NCBI RefSeq assembly: GCF_900143075.1
Contig: NZ_FRCY01000006.1
Location: 51,959-115,958, forward strand
From: Cyclobacterium lianum
Lineage (GTDB): Bacteria; Bacteroidota; Bacteroidia; Cytophagales; Cyclobacteriaceae
Length of the DNA stretch: 64,000 nt
Direction: 5' to 3'
Below are positions 43,080-52,652 of this stretch, piece by piece. Both the position numbers and the translations under genes were made by a program. Positions within the stretch are counted from its first letter, which is position 1. Each line of letters starts with the position of its first letter. The notes beneath the pieces were generated by a model. That model saw only the letters and a program-made list of their open reading frames with translations, was not told the origin of the DNA and made no database searches.

Positions 43080-43436
43080 GGATTTGTTCTTTGCTGTTTG
43101 CTCCAAATTTATCAAGGTACCCGCGTTATTCCTGCCGAGGGGGTAATCCTATCGCTAAGTATCACTGACCCCAGGCCAGCTAGCTGTGGGGTTTCACCGG
43201 CTGAAATCCGCATTCCCTGCATTCGCTGACTCCCGTAAAACAATAAAACACATTACCCACTAAATGTTTGTGCAAAACAGATTTTTATGATAAGCTACTA
43301 ATAATGAACCAGGTACGGAATGGGATTTGGAAGAGATGGCCGCTCAGCAAGATTTTACTGGCGATTATTGGGGCTTTGCCGGGAGGATTTGCTATATTGA
43401 AAAGTCATAGAAAACCTTTAATCTATTTTTCAATCC
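43080..43436. other. Intergenic region with a possible small-protein remnant
   Basis: 357 bp between the DUF2256 and DUF4301 genes. A plus-strand frame at 43304-43420 (WPLSKILLAIIGALPGGFAI) is vaguely like DUF1294 membrane proteins but runs into the DUF4301 start and is not called as a gene. No repeat or RNA was found. Confidence 0.3.
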
Positions 43437-44954
43437 ATGTTAACCAAAGATCAAAAGCAACAAATAGAGCATCAAGGCATGCCCCTTGATAAAGTGGAAC
43501 TCCAGATTAAAAATTTTGAAACCGGGTTTCCTTTCCTGGATATCCAGAAAGCTGCACAGATAGGAGATGGCATCAGGGTGTTGGAGGATCAGGCGCTCCG
43601 CAAAGCCGTTGATGAGTATGTTGAAAAGTCCGGTGATAAGATAATTGTAAAATTTGTTCCTGCCAGCGGTGCAGCCAGCAGAATGTTTAAAAATCTATTT
43701 GCATTTCTTGAGGAAGACAGTCCGGCGCTGGAAAAAGACGATTTTGTAAACAAATTTATAACAGAAATTGAGTCATTTGCATTTTATGAGGATTTGGACA
43801 AAAGTCTGAAGTCAAAAGGCAGTAGCATCAAAGCATCCCTTCAATCCGGCAGGTATGCTGACATTATCAAACATCTTCTGACCGATGAGGGCCTCGGCTA
43901 TGGAAATCTCCCCAAGGGTCTGCTGAAATTTCACAATTATGCGTCCGGAAGCCGTACCCCGGTAGAGGAACATTTTGTGGAAGGAGCCCAGTATGGAGTC
44001 GGCAAAGAAAACATGGCCAGGTTACATTTTACTGTTTCTCCAGAGCACCAGGAAAAATTTGAAGAAAAGATCGAGGTAGTAAAACCTGTCATGGAGAATG
44101 AGTATGGGGTAAAATTTGAAATCAGTTTCTCTCAGCAGAAAAAATCAACGGATACAATTGCGGTGGATTTGGACAACAGGCCTTTCATCGAAGATGACGG
44201 TTCCATACTTTTCCGGCCTGCAGGACACGGAGCCCTTCTGGAAAACCTAAATGACATTGATGCAGACCTGGTTTTTATCAAAAACATAGACAATGTGGTG
44301 CCAGATCGCCTCAAATCCACTACCACCACCTACAAAAAAGCCATCGGAGGTATACTCCTCCATGCTCAGGAAGAGACCTTTAAAGCGCTTAAAGATCTTG
44401 ATCTGGCCGTAGATGAGGTTTCTGTAGACCGCGCAGCAAAGGTATTTACAGATGTGCTGGGAGGTAAATTGCCTGCTACTTTCAGTGAAAAAACGCTGGC
44501 AGAAAAAGCTTCCTTTTTGCGGAGAAAACTCAACAGACCCATCCGCGTCTGTGGGATGGTCGAAAACACAGGCGAGCCGGGTGGCGGTCCTTTCTGGGTA
44601 AAGGAAGCAGATGGCACCCTTTCACTTCAGATAGCCGAGACCGCTCAGCTTGACCTTGACGAGCCCGGGCAGAAGAAAATATTCCAGTCATCCACCCACT
44701 TCAACCCTACCGACCTGGTCTGTGGCATAAGAGACTACAAGGGAAATGCATTTGATTTGATGGAATTCAGAGATCCGAAAACGGGATTCATAACGCAAAA
44801 ATCCAAAAGCGGAAAAGACCTGAAAGCCCAGGAATTGCCAGGACTTTGGAACGGTTCCATGGCTGATTGGAATTCGATCTTTGTAGAGGTTCCGCTCATT
44901 ACCTTCAATCCGGTAAAGACCATCAATGATTTGCTTAGAGATGTCCATCAGTAA
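43437..44954 (+). CDS. DUF4301 family protein
   Basis: 505-residue cytoplasmic protein of family DUF4301, known almost only from Bacteroidota. Recognisable stretches are KFVPASGAASRMFKNLF, GNLPKGLLKFHNY, TPVEEHFVEGAQYG, FRPAGHGALLENLNDIDAD and VCGMVENTGEPGGGPFWV. The ASGAASRM and RPAGHGALL motifs look like nucleotide-sugar pyrophosphorylase elements, so a nucleotidyltransferase-like fold is plausible. The function is unknown. Confidence 0.9.
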   Translation: MLTKDQKQQIEHQGMPLDKVELQIKNFETGFPFLDIQKAAQIGDGIRVLEDQALRKAVDEYVEKSGDKIIVKFVPASGAASRMFKNLFAFLEEDSPALEKDDFVNKFITEIESFAFYEDLDKSLKSKGSSIKASLQSGRYADIIKHLLTDEGLGYGNLPKGLLKFHNYASGSRTPVEEHFVEGAQYGVGKENMARLHFTVSPEHQEKFEEKIEVVKPVMENEYGVKFEISFSQQKKSTDTIAVDLDNRPFIEDDGSILFRPAGHGALLENLNDIDADLVFIKNIDNVVPDRLKSTTTTYKKAIGGILLHAQEETFKALKDLDLAVDEVSVDRAAKVFTDVLGGKLPATFSEKTLAEKASFLRRKLNRPIRVCGMVENTGEPGGGPFWVKEADGTLSLQIAETAQLDLDEPGQKKIFQSSTHFNPTDLVCGIRDYKGNAFDLMEFRDPKTGFITQKSKSGKDLKAQELPGLWNGSMADWNSIFVEVPLITFNPVKTINDLLRDVHQ

Positions 44955-44998
44955 TCCTGCTGTATCCCAACCACTATACCTACACTAAGAAAAACAAC

Positions 44999-45772
44999 AT
45001 GTCTAGAACTAATAAATTCATACTCCTGCTGGTATCGGCGGTACTTGTCCAATTCCCCATTTGGGCCCAAATAGGTGTGGGTGCGGCGGCACCGAAGGGG
45101 GCAGAACAGCTCTTTAACGGAAAGAAGCGCTCCCTGCATAAAAACTGGACCTACTGGGAAGGTCCAAGGCTCGCAGCGACTTTACCGATAAAATGGGAAA
45201 TCGTGGCCGACCCGGTAGATAAAGGCACGGCAGTAAGCTCCAATGACCCTGCCGGCGCAGGGGGCAAATATGGCGCTGCTGATATTGTCACCAAACAGAA
45301 ATTTACAGATTTCAGACTTCATGTAGAATTTCTGATCAAAGAGGAAGGGGGAAATAGCGGTGTCTACCTGCAAAACAGATATGAAATTCAAATTCTGGAT
45401 GGGGACAGCACCGATCATGGTATGGCTGCGGTGATCAATGAAAAAGCGGCCCCCTACCACGTTTACAAGGGCATTGGTAAATGGAACGCCTATGACATAC
45501 AATTTCGTGCGGCCCGGTTTGACGAAAACGGAAACCTTACTGAGAAAGCCATGACGACCATCTATTTCAACGGACAAAAAATCCACGAAAATGTAGCGAT
45601 ACAGCAGGTCTGGGGAGGACCCAATTCTGGTCTGGACGGGGGGAGAGATGGCGGAAAAGGCATCACCAATCGCCCCGGCGGCATTAAACTGCAGGCAGAA
45701 GGACACGATGTGCTTTTCCGGAACATCTGGATCCAAAGATTGGAACTGGAAGCGCCGGATACGGACTTCTGA
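44999..45772 (+). CDS. DUF1080 protein (3-keto-glycoside hydrolase/lyase type), secreted
   Basis: 257 residues with a signal peptide ending FPIWAQ. The lectin-like jelly-roll of DUF1080 shows ADIVTKQKFTDFRLHVEF, GNSGVYLQNRYEIQILD and PGGIKLQAEGHDVLFRNIWI. Some DUF1080 members cleave 3-keto-glycosides made by Gfo/Idh/MocA enzymes. It leads a gene set with the PQQ/HEAT/cytochrome protein downstream. Note RNIWIQRLE, the typical ending of the family. Confidence 0.92.
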   Translation: MSRTNKFILLLVSAVLVQFPIWAQIGVGAAAPKGAEQLFNGKKRSLHKNWTYWEGPRLAATLPIKWEIVADPVDKGTAVSSNDPAGAGGKYGAADIVTKQKFTDFRLHVEFLIKEEGGNSGVYLQNRYEIQILDGDSTDHGMAAVINEKAAPYHVYKGIGKWNAYDIQFRAARFDENGNLTEKAMTTIYFNGQKIHENVAIQQVWGGPNSGLDGGRDGGKGITNRPGGIKLQAEGHDVLFRNIWIQRLELEAPDTDF

Positions 45773-45942
45773 CCGGCGAAGCCAGGCAGTTTGATGATGG
45801 TAATGATGTTCTCTTGCAGGTAATTTTCCCGGCCAATCTGCTATGTCCCGGAGAAGAGGACAGCTTACCCGAAAAAATTGCTGGTATTTGGCTAAAGGCC
45901 GATCCTGGCAGTATTTTTGAGCTTCAAGGAATAAAACTCATT

Positions 45943-46131
45943 ATGAACTTTAAACGTATATTCGGACCCTTTTTGACCATCCTGGGTTTGGGAGCACTCA
46001 TTTACGGGTCCTATCTTTTTTTGGCGCCGGAAGACGCTGACTGGAAAACGATCCTGGTACTCTTTGTTTTGGGCTTCGTTTTTTTCAGTTCGGGCCTTGG
46101 CTTGCTGAAGACGACCAAAGACAGGGGTTAA
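45943..46131 (+). CDS. Small two-helix membrane protein
   Basis: 62 residues from ATG 45943; the frame reaches back to 45814, but the front part is unlike protein and has no signal. Two hydrophobic helices (FGPFLTILGLGALIYGSYLF and TILVLFVLGFVFFSSGLGLL) are joined by a short DxDW turn. No family is assigned. It lies in the same direction as its neighbours and may belong to their transcript. Confidence 0.6.
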   Translation: MNFKRIFGPFLTILGLGALIYGSYLFLAPEDADWKTILVLFVLGFVFFSSGLGLLKTTKDRG

Positions 46132-46251
46132 CAAGGAATGTCGTAAGCCGATTATTTTTAACCTTTCGTATAAAGGAGCCCGAGGGTAGTTGCAAGTTTG
46201 GGCAATAAACCTTATGTTGAGTATCAATTATACTTTGCTCAGCATTATCCA

Positions 46252-49200
46252 ATGAAAACCCAAAAAATACCTGTAATTGGCTTGCTTCTCGCTACCTATG
46301 CCTGCCAGCCACCAAAGCCAACAACCTCTACGGTGGAATTGCCCGGAGAGCGGATTTCAACTTACGTAGAAGAAAGCCCAGACCCCATTTATGCCGAACA
46401 TGTCAGGAGCACGGAGTTTCAAAGTCCTGAGGATGAAATGGCAGATTTTATCCTGCCACCGGGATTTGAGATAAGTCTTTTCGCTTCTGAACCAGACATC
46501 AGTAAACCCATTAACATGGCTTTTGACGAACGGGGAAGATTGTGGGTAAGCCAGTCCTCCGAATATCCTATCAAAGCCGGGGAGGGTGAAGGAACTGACC
46601 GGATCAGCATATTGGAAGACAGTGACGGAGACGGGAAAGCAGATAACATCACGCATTTTGCCAATGACCTGAATATACCCATAGGGCTTTTACCTATAAA
46701 AGGTGGTGCTGTGGCCTTCAGTATTCCGAATGTATACAGATTTTACGATACAGACGGGGATGATAAAGCTGATCACAGAGAAGTGCTGCTGGGTCCGTTT
46801 GAAACCAAAGACACCCATGGCATGGTCAATAACCTTTTCAGGGGACTGGACGGATGGATACATGCTTCTCATGGGTTCAGTAATATATCCACTGTGGCGG
46901 GAAGTGATGGAGATTCGGTACGGATGGTCTCCGGCAACACCTTCCGGTTTAAACCAGACGGAAGCCGTGTAGAGAAAACCACAGATGGAAGGATCAATCC
47001 CTTCGGGTCAGACCTGGACGAATTGGGTTATCATTACTCTGCAGACTGTCATACCCTACCCATCTATCAGTTGATCCGGGATGGAAATTATACCCAATGG
47101 GGCAAAAAGGAACCAAACCTGGGTTTTGCCCCCACCATGATGGATTATGGACTCAATTCCACCGCCTTGTCAGGACTGGTTTATTACACAGACAATCAGT
47201 TTCCGGAAGCCTATCAACACAGCTTTTACTCTGGTGATGTGGTCACCTGCAGGATCAGCAGAAGTACCATAAGTTTTAACGGCTCCACTCCGAAAGCCAC
47301 ACGGCAGGCAGATTTTCTGGTCAGCAAAGACCCCTGGTTCCGTCCCGTGGATATCAAAATCGGCCCTGACGGTGCCATGTATGTAGCCGATTTTTACAAC
47401 AGCATCATTGGCCATTATGAAGTCCCCCTGGATCATCCCGAAAGGGACCGAAACAGTGGGAGAATTTGGAAAATCACCTATAAAGGACAGGAAAAAGAAG
47501 TCATTGACTGGTCTCAGGCAAGCATGGCAAGACTAATCGAGGCCTTGAAAGACAGGGTACTACACACCAGAATGGTGGCTACGGATGAGCTGGTGGACAG
47601 GTATGGAAAAGAAGCCCTGCCTGCCATTCAGAAATTTGTCAACCATAGAAAAACACCTTCAAGACAATTGGTTCAGGGAATATGGGCGCTTCACCGTCTG
47701 GGGGAACTGGAGAGAGAGCACCTGGACAAAGCACTGCAACATCCGGATCTATTGGTAAGGATTCATGCTCACCGAATTCTCGGCGACCGCCGGGAGTTCG
47801 ATCCCCAACATTTTGAATGGACCCAAAAGGGATTGGAAGATGATCAGGCACATATCAGAAGGGTGGCAGCCGAAAATCTGATCGTACACCATGACCCCTC
47901 GCTGATCCGTCCGCTGATGACCACTTTGCTGGAAAGCAGCGCGGAGGACAGCCACCTGCGATACGCATTGAAACATGCCCTCTTCCGACATGCCCAGCAG
48001 GCAGAAATCATCCCTTTCATGGCCGGTGAGACCTGGACAGACCAGGAGTCAGATACGCTGGCACTCATTTTCTCCGATGTGCAATCAGCTGTTGCGGGGG
48101 AGTATTTGTTGCGCTATCTGCACGACCAAAAACCTCCTGAAAAGCGGGTTCTGCCCTACCTCACAGCCATAGCAGGTAATCTTCCGGCATCAAGAATGGA
48201 AATGGTGGTTCAGCTTGCCCAGAGAATAGATAGTGAGGGTATATTCGACTACCAGAAAGCAAAAGCCCTGAACCAGGGACTAACCCTCCAGGGGATAAAT
48301 TGGCCCGAACCCGTCAAAAACTGGAATCTAACCTTAAGCGATAATATACTCCACGATTTAACGGACAAATCCAACAACTGGTCTGAATCAGAAATTGATC
48401 AATTGAATTTTGCCACTGAAATTTCCAGACAACTACGAATAAAATCCCACATTCCTTACCTTCAATCGCTGGTCGATAAAAACTATCTGGACGAGAATGT
48501 CCGCATTGCTGCCGCCAGAGCCTTGATGGAAACCGATCCCAACAGCCAGGCCAGCTTTCTGCAAAACAAACTAATCAATATTGACAACAACTTGGGTTTT
48601 CGCCAAAAGATAGCAACGGCTCTGAATATCGATCAAAGCAAAAAAACCAGGGAATTGCTGGCTGAGGGAATGGACAATGCCCCTCAGGAATTACAGGAAA
48701 CCATAGCTGCCTTACTTGCCAACAACAGGGAAGGGAAAAGTGAATTGATAGCCATCATAAGAGCAGGAAAAGCTCCTGCCAGAATTTTAAAACAAAGAAA
48801 CGTAGAAGAAAACTTCCTGGTAAATGCCTCGGAGGCACAACTGGAAGCTTTCGAACTGCTGACAGAAAACTTATTACCCATCAGCGAAGAAAGGCAGCAA
48901 TTGATTGCAGAGCGGGTAGAAAACTTTGAGCAAGGCAATGGACAAGTACTCTCCGGACGCACATTGTATGAGCAGCATTGCAGCATGTGTCACCGGATAG
49001 AAGAAGGTGGAGCCATGATCGGCCCCCAACTGGACGGTATTGGGAATTGGGGACTCTCCGCCCTGGCCACCAAGGTTTTGGATCCGAATCGAAACATCTC
49101 TGAAAACTTCCGTACCTATACCTTAAAGCTCAAAAATGGGCAAACCCGATCCGGGCTGTTCCGACGTGAGGAGGGGCAGGTAATCGTGATGGCAGACCAG

Positions 49201-49344
49201 AGCGGACAGGAATTTTCGGTTTCCAAAAACGATATTGCCGAACAAACCGCCTCCACCATTACCCTGATGCCCGATTACTTCAGTACCACATTGAATCAGG
49301 AACAGTTCAATGATTTAATGAATTACCTACTTAGCCTTAGATAA
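46252..49344 (+). CDS. PVC-type dehydrogenase-HEAT-cytochrome c lipoprotein
   Basis: 1030 residues from ATG 46252; a TTG at 46198 is less likely because the Met at 46252 opens a good lipoprotein signal (LLLATYAC). A PQQ-type propeller domain covers about residues 50-400 (DGDGKADNITHFANDL, NNLFRGLDGWIHASHGF, YSADCHTLPIYQLIRDGNYTQ), followed by HEAT-like helical repeats to about 880 and a C-terminal cytochrome c domain with CSMCH (C910, C913, H914) and the Met ligand probably in the later TLMPDYF. Electrons from a sugar or alcohol would pass to the haem in one polypeptide. A similar layout is known as membrane-bound dehydrogenase/heme-binding proteins in Planctomycetes and Bacteroidota. Confidence 0.88.
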   Translation: MKTQKIPVIGLLLATYACQPPKPTTSTVELPGERISTYVEESPDPIYAEHVRSTEFQSPEDEMADFILPPGFEISLFASEPDISKPINMAFDERGRLWVSQSSEYPIKAGEGEGTDRISILEDSDGDGKADNITHFANDLNIPIGLLPIKGGAVAFSIPNVYRFYDTDGDDKADHREVLLGPFETKDTHGMVNNLFRGLDGWIHASHGFSNISTVAGSDGDSVRMVSGNTFRFKPDGSRVEKTTDGRINPFGSDLDELGYHYSADCHTLPIYQLIRDGNYTQWGKKEPNLGFAPTMMDYGLNSTALSGLVYYTDNQFPEAYQHSFYSGDVVTCRISRSTISFNGSTPKATRQADFLVSKDPWFRPVDIKIGPDGAMYVADFYNSIIGHYEVPLDHPERDRNSGRIWKITYKGQEKEVIDWSQASMARLIEALKDRVLHTRMVATDELVDRYGKEALPAIQKFVNHRKTPSRQLVQGIWALHRLGELEREHLDKALQHPDLLVRIHAHRILGDRREFDPQHFEWTQKGLEDDQAHIRRVAAENLIVHHDPSLIRPLMTTLLESSAEDSHLRYALKHALFRHAQQAEIIPFMAGETWTDQESDTLALIFSDVQSAVAGEYLLRYLHDQKPPEKRVLPYLTAIAGNLPASRMEMVVQLAQRIDSEGIFDYQKAKALNQGLTLQGINWPEPVKNWNLTLSDNILHDLTDKSNNWSESEIDQLNFATEISRQLRIKSHIPYLQSLVDKNYLDENVRIAAARALMETDPNSQASFLQNKLINIDNNLGFRQKIATALNIDQSKKTRELLAEGMDNAPQELQETIAALLANNREGKSELIAIIRAGKAPARILKQRNVEENFLVNASEAQLEAFELLTENLLPISEERQQLIAERVENFEQGNGQVLSGRTLYEQHCSMCHRIEEGGAMIGPQLDGIGNWGLSALATKVLDPNRNISENFRTYTLKLKNGQTRSGLFRREEGQVIVMADQSGQEFSVSKNDIAEQTASTITLMPDYFSTTLNQEQFNDLMNYLLSLR

Positions 49345-49345
49345 G

Positions 49346-50542
49346 ATGTTTATTCCAGCCTCCCCCTCCAGCAGAATTTCAGCCTCACTGACCATCCTTC
49401 TAGGAACGATTTTGCTCCACCCCAGTATGGCCAGGCAAGATGCATCCGGAGTTCCTGCATCAGAAATTTCCTTTCGGAAGCATACCCTCAGCAGTACCTT
49501 CCTGGCGGAAGGAGCCGCCATAGGAGATGTCAATCAGGATGGTTTGATGGACGTAATGGCGGGAGCCTTCTGGTTTGAAGCACCTGACTGGACCGCACAT
49601 GAATTGGAGGAGCCCCAGGAATTTCACTACGACAAGGGTTACAGTAATGCCTTTATCAGTTATGGCATGGATGTCAATCAGGACGGATGGGTTGATTTTG
49701 TCCGCATTGGCTTTCCCGGTAAAGAGGTACAATGGTTTGAAAATCCAAAAAACAAACCCGGTCACTGGGAGGTCCACCTGATTTACGAGTCGCTTGGCAA
49801 TGAATCTGCAGGCTTTTTCGATGTGGACAAAGACGGCATCAAGGACATTGTAGGCAGCATTCCGGAGACGGGAGAAATGGTCTGGTTCAGGGCACCTTCC
49901 CGCCCGGATGATCTGGCATGGAAAAAATACCCGATCAGTGAAAAGAAAAGTCCGGGAACGGCCCAATTTTCCCACGGCCTGGGGATGGGGGATATCAATG
50001 GGGATGGGAGAAAGGACCTGCTCATCACCGGGGGTTGGTGGGAAGCACCGGAAGATCCAACCAAAGGCCTCTGGGAATTTCATGCTGCTAATCTGGGGGA
50101 ACCGGCAGCACAAATGTTCGTGCATGATTTTAACGAAGACGGCCTTCCGGATGTGGTTTCCTCCTCCGCCCATAAATTGGGTATCTGGTGGCACGAACAG
50201 AAAAAATCGGGACAATGGGAAACCCACCTGATTGACGAATCCTTTACGCAAACCCATGGGCTGGAACTGGTGGATATCAATGGCGACGGGCATCCGGATC
50301 TGGTAACCGGCAAACGCTATTTTGCCCATATGGGCAACGATCCCGGCGAATACGACACACCCTATTTATCCTGGTACGAGTTTAGGCCGGGGCCGGAACC
50401 TCAGTGGACCCAACATGTGATTGATAAGGATTCCGGCGTAGGTGTACATGTGATTACGGAAGACTTTAATGGCAATGGGCTGATCGATATTGTAGTGGCC
50501 AATAAAAAAGGGGTGTTTGTATTTGAACAAATCAGGGAGTAA
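49346..50542 (+). CDS. FG-GAP/VCBS repeat protein, secreted
   Basis: 398 residues starting one base after the cytochrome gene stop, so co-transcribed. It has a hydrophobic signal region near the N-terminus (ISASLTILLGTILLHPSMA) and about six propeller repeats with Ca2+-binding D-x-[DN]-x-DG motifs (DVNQDGLMD, DVNQDGWVD, DVDKDGIKD, DINGDGRKD, DINGDGHPD). Such proteins bind glycans or cofactors rather than catalysing. Its pairing with the dehydrogenase suggests a substrate- or metal-binding partner. Confidence 0.8.
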   Translation: MFIPASPSSRISASLTILLGTILLHPSMARQDASGVPASEISFRKHTLSSTFLAEGAAIGDVNQDGLMDVMAGAFWFEAPDWTAHELEEPQEFHYDKGYSNAFISYGMDVNQDGWVDFVRIGFPGKEVQWFENPKNKPGHWEVHLIYESLGNESAGFFDVDKDGIKDIVGSIPETGEMVWFRAPSRPDDLAWKKYPISEKKSPGTAQFSHGLGMGDINGDGRKDLLITGGWWEAPEDPTKGLWEFHAANLGEPAAQMFVHDFNEDGLPDVVSSSAHKLGIWWHEQKKSGQWETHLIDESFTQTHGLELVDINGDGHPDLVTGKRYFAHMGNDPGEYDTPYLSWYEFRPGPEPQWTQHVIDKDSGVGVHVITEDFNGNGLIDIVVANKKGVFVFEQIRE

Positions 50543-50631
50543 ATGAAACCTGTCCAGTTAGTTTCTAAAAAATCATAAAGATTATCTAAAGACTTTTGCG
50601 CTTGTTTTGACCATTCAATTCTTAAAGCCAT
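50543..50631 (-). pseudogene. Truncated ParE/RelE-family toxin
   Basis: From ATG 50631 the frame gives MALRIEWSKQAQKSLDNLYD and FLETNWT, the exact opening of ParE-type toxins (I.WS..A...L..I..YL...W). After about 27 residues the similarity stops and the frame runs antisense into the FG-GAP gene (to 50401). The C-terminal catalytic half is missing. The antitoxin gene immediately upstream is intact. Confidence 0.72.
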
Positions 50632-50855
50632 TTCTGGTACCTTTTCCTAACTTCCTCATGTGAAACGGTTTGCCCTTCTTTTACCTGCTGTAGGCCTCTT
50701 TTTATGGAGGAAATTTGTTCGTCAGAAAGCTTATCCGCAAAATCTTCCTTTTCCTCTGCCAGAAGCTGTTTGATAAATTGTAGTACTTTCTCCTGCTGGG
50801 GTTGCTCCAGTTGAAGTAAGTGGCTTAACAACTCTTTTTCGATAGTTTTGCCCAT
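50622..50855 (-). CDS. Antitoxin of the broken ParE-type system
   Basis: 77 residues with no DNA-binding motif I can name, rich in charged helix (EKELLSHLLQLEQPQQEKVL, FADKLSDEQISSIKRGLQQV). Its position immediately before, and overlapping by 10 bp, a ParE-like reading frame matches the usual antitoxin-toxin order. Since the toxin is truncated it is now an orphan antitoxin. Confidence 0.75.
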   Translation of the reverse strand: MGKTIEKELLSHLLQLEQPQQEKVLQFIKQLLAEEKEDFADKLSDEQISSIKRGLQQVKEGQTVSHEEVRKRYQKWL

Positions 50856-51098
50856 AATGAAGTTTCCTTAATTAGTCAAATATAACGTTTTTTGTCCTTT
50901 CCAGTTTTACTTTCTTTTTCTAACGGATCATATTTTTCTCTCTGATTCTTATTTTAGGGTCTGCTGACAAAGTATAAAAATGCGGAAATAATGGGTAATT
51001 TGTCCAGTACCTTCTGTAGGATTTTCCATTAATTCATTCAAGAGTTTTCCATTTTGATTAACGTGGCTTTATCTCCTGATTTTAAAAGCCGATACAAC

Positions 51099-52646
51099 CT
51101 ACGGGTTTTTGATTTCCTCCAGCTGTGCTTTAAGCTGTTCTACCACACGTGGATAATCAGCATACAGGTTGTCCTTTTCCATGGGGTCCTCCCCTATCCG
51201 GTACAACTGCCCCCCGCGCCCACCCTTTTCAGGTTCCAGTCTGCCGGGGTAGGTAAATCCTCCCGATCCCAGTCCATCAATAAATTTCCATTCAGGCGTT
51301 CGGATCGCATACATGCCGGAAGAGGAATGATGTACCATTTCGGTACGCGAAACGAAACCGGTATCTCCCTGCAATACCCGTAAAAAACTGTAGCTGTCCA
51401 CGGCTGCCCCTTCGGGTATTTCTTGATCCAAAAGATCGGCAAAAGTGGCAAAAAGATCGGTGAGACTGACCAAGCCCGGGTAAGTTGCTTTTTCCTTTAT
51501 GCCTTTCGGCCAGGATATCAACAGCGGAACCCGGTGGCCTCCATCCCAGACATCTCCTTTCTGCCCACGCACTCCCCTGTTCGAATCGTGGCCGTACAAT
51601 AAAATCTCTTCTTCCGGCCAATAGGCCCCATTGTCACTGGAAAAAATCAACAGGGTGTTTTCCAGCAATCCCTGTCGCCGGAGCTGCTCCTTCACTTTGG
51701 CTACCACCTGATCGATATCCATGACAAAATCTCCGTACACACCTGCTCCCGATTTGCCTTTGTGCTCCTCCGAGGGAAGCCAGGGGGTATGCGGGCCGGT
51801 CAGCGGCATATACAGAAAAAACGGGGTCTCCGCCGACTGGCGTTCAATAAAGGCCAAACCTTGCGCAGTAATTTCATCCAGGCAATCTTCTACCCGAAAC
51901 GAAGGGCTCATCTCTCCCTGCCGCCACCAAACGCCTTTGTCCCAATATACGGCCTGATCGTTGCTGTGCTTTTTATCCCAGGAAAATTCGGTGTCTTCCC
52001 TGCGCCGGGGATACACGTCCGTAGTCAGGATCACTTCCGGATCCAGTATCCGGTGATTTTCCAGAAAAACATAGGGGGGAATATCCAGGGATGCCGGGTG
52101 GATGAAGGAATAGTCGAAACCAAAGTCGTTTGGTCCCACCTGTACCGGCTGGCTGTAATCCACATTGGAATGACCACTTTCAGCGTCCAATACGGCAGGT
52201 TTGCCATCCCTGGTTAGCCAATCCAGCCCCAGGTGCCATTTGCCTGCGATACCGGTGCGATACCCGGCATTTTGAAGCATGGTGGCCATTGAAATACGGT
52301 TTGTACCCCAGACAGGAGGGGTAAATCCTCCGATTCCCCGTGCCGCTTCGGGTGTCCGGAAAGCGTATTCTCCCGTTAACAAGCCAAACCTTGAAGGTGT
52401 ACACACAGAGGCACTGGCATGGGCATTGGTAAAGGAAATGCCCTCAGCGACCATCCGATCCAGGGCCGGGGTTTCAATTCTGGATAGCGGATTCAGCGCC
52501 CTGACGTCTCCATAACCCATATCATCGGCAAAGATGATGACAATATTTGGGGGATTTGTCTTACTGTCAATGTGCTGTGCCTGGGCTGGATCTGGAAAGC
52601 AAACCATCAGGAAAACAAACAGAAATGCGGGCAAGTAGTATTTCAT
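51099..52646 (-). CDS. Secreted sulfatase (arylsulfatase type)
   Basis: 515 residues with a signal peptide ending AQAQ. The metal site ADDMGYGD (residues 40-47) and the formylglycine motif CTPSR (C82 in SASVCTPSRFGLLTGEY) are both present, so the enzyme should be active after maturation. Substrate is a sulfated sugar, not resolved to a subfamily. It follows a propeller hydrolase gene by 6 bp and closes the operon of oxidoreductase, hydrolase and sulfatase. No maturation enzyme is in the window. Confidence 0.93.
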   Translation of the reverse strand: MKYYLPAFLFVFLMVCFPDPAQAQHIDSKTNPPNIVIIFADDMGYGDVRALNPLSRIETPALDRMVAEGISFTNAHASASVCTPSRFGLLTGEYAFRTPEAARGIGGFTPPVWGTNRISMATMLQNAGYRTGIAGKWHLGLDWLTRDGKPAVLDAESGHSNVDYSQPVQVGPNDFGFDYSFIHPASLDIPPYVFLENHRILDPEVILTTDVYPRRREDTEFSWDKKHSNDQAVYWDKGVWWRQGEMSPSFRVEDCLDEITAQGLAFIERQSAETPFFLYMPLTGPHTPWLPSEEHKGKSGAGVYGDFVMDIDQVVAKVKEQLRRQGLLENTLLIFSSDNGAYWPEEEILLYGHDSNRGVRGQKGDVWDGGHRVPLLISWPKGIKEKATYPGLVSLTDLFATFADLLDQEIPEGAAVDSYSFLRVLQGDTGFVSRTEMVHHSSSGMYAIRTPEWKFIDGLGSGGFTYPGRLEPEKGGRGGQLYRIGEDPMEKDNLYADYPRVVEQLKAQLEEIKNP

Positions 52647-52652
52647 GGCTAT

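Noticed and set aside
43304-43436. Possible DUF1294-like membrane fragment
   Set aside because: Similarity is limited to a short hydrophobic stretch and it runs into the DUF4301 start; no conserved HKT motif.
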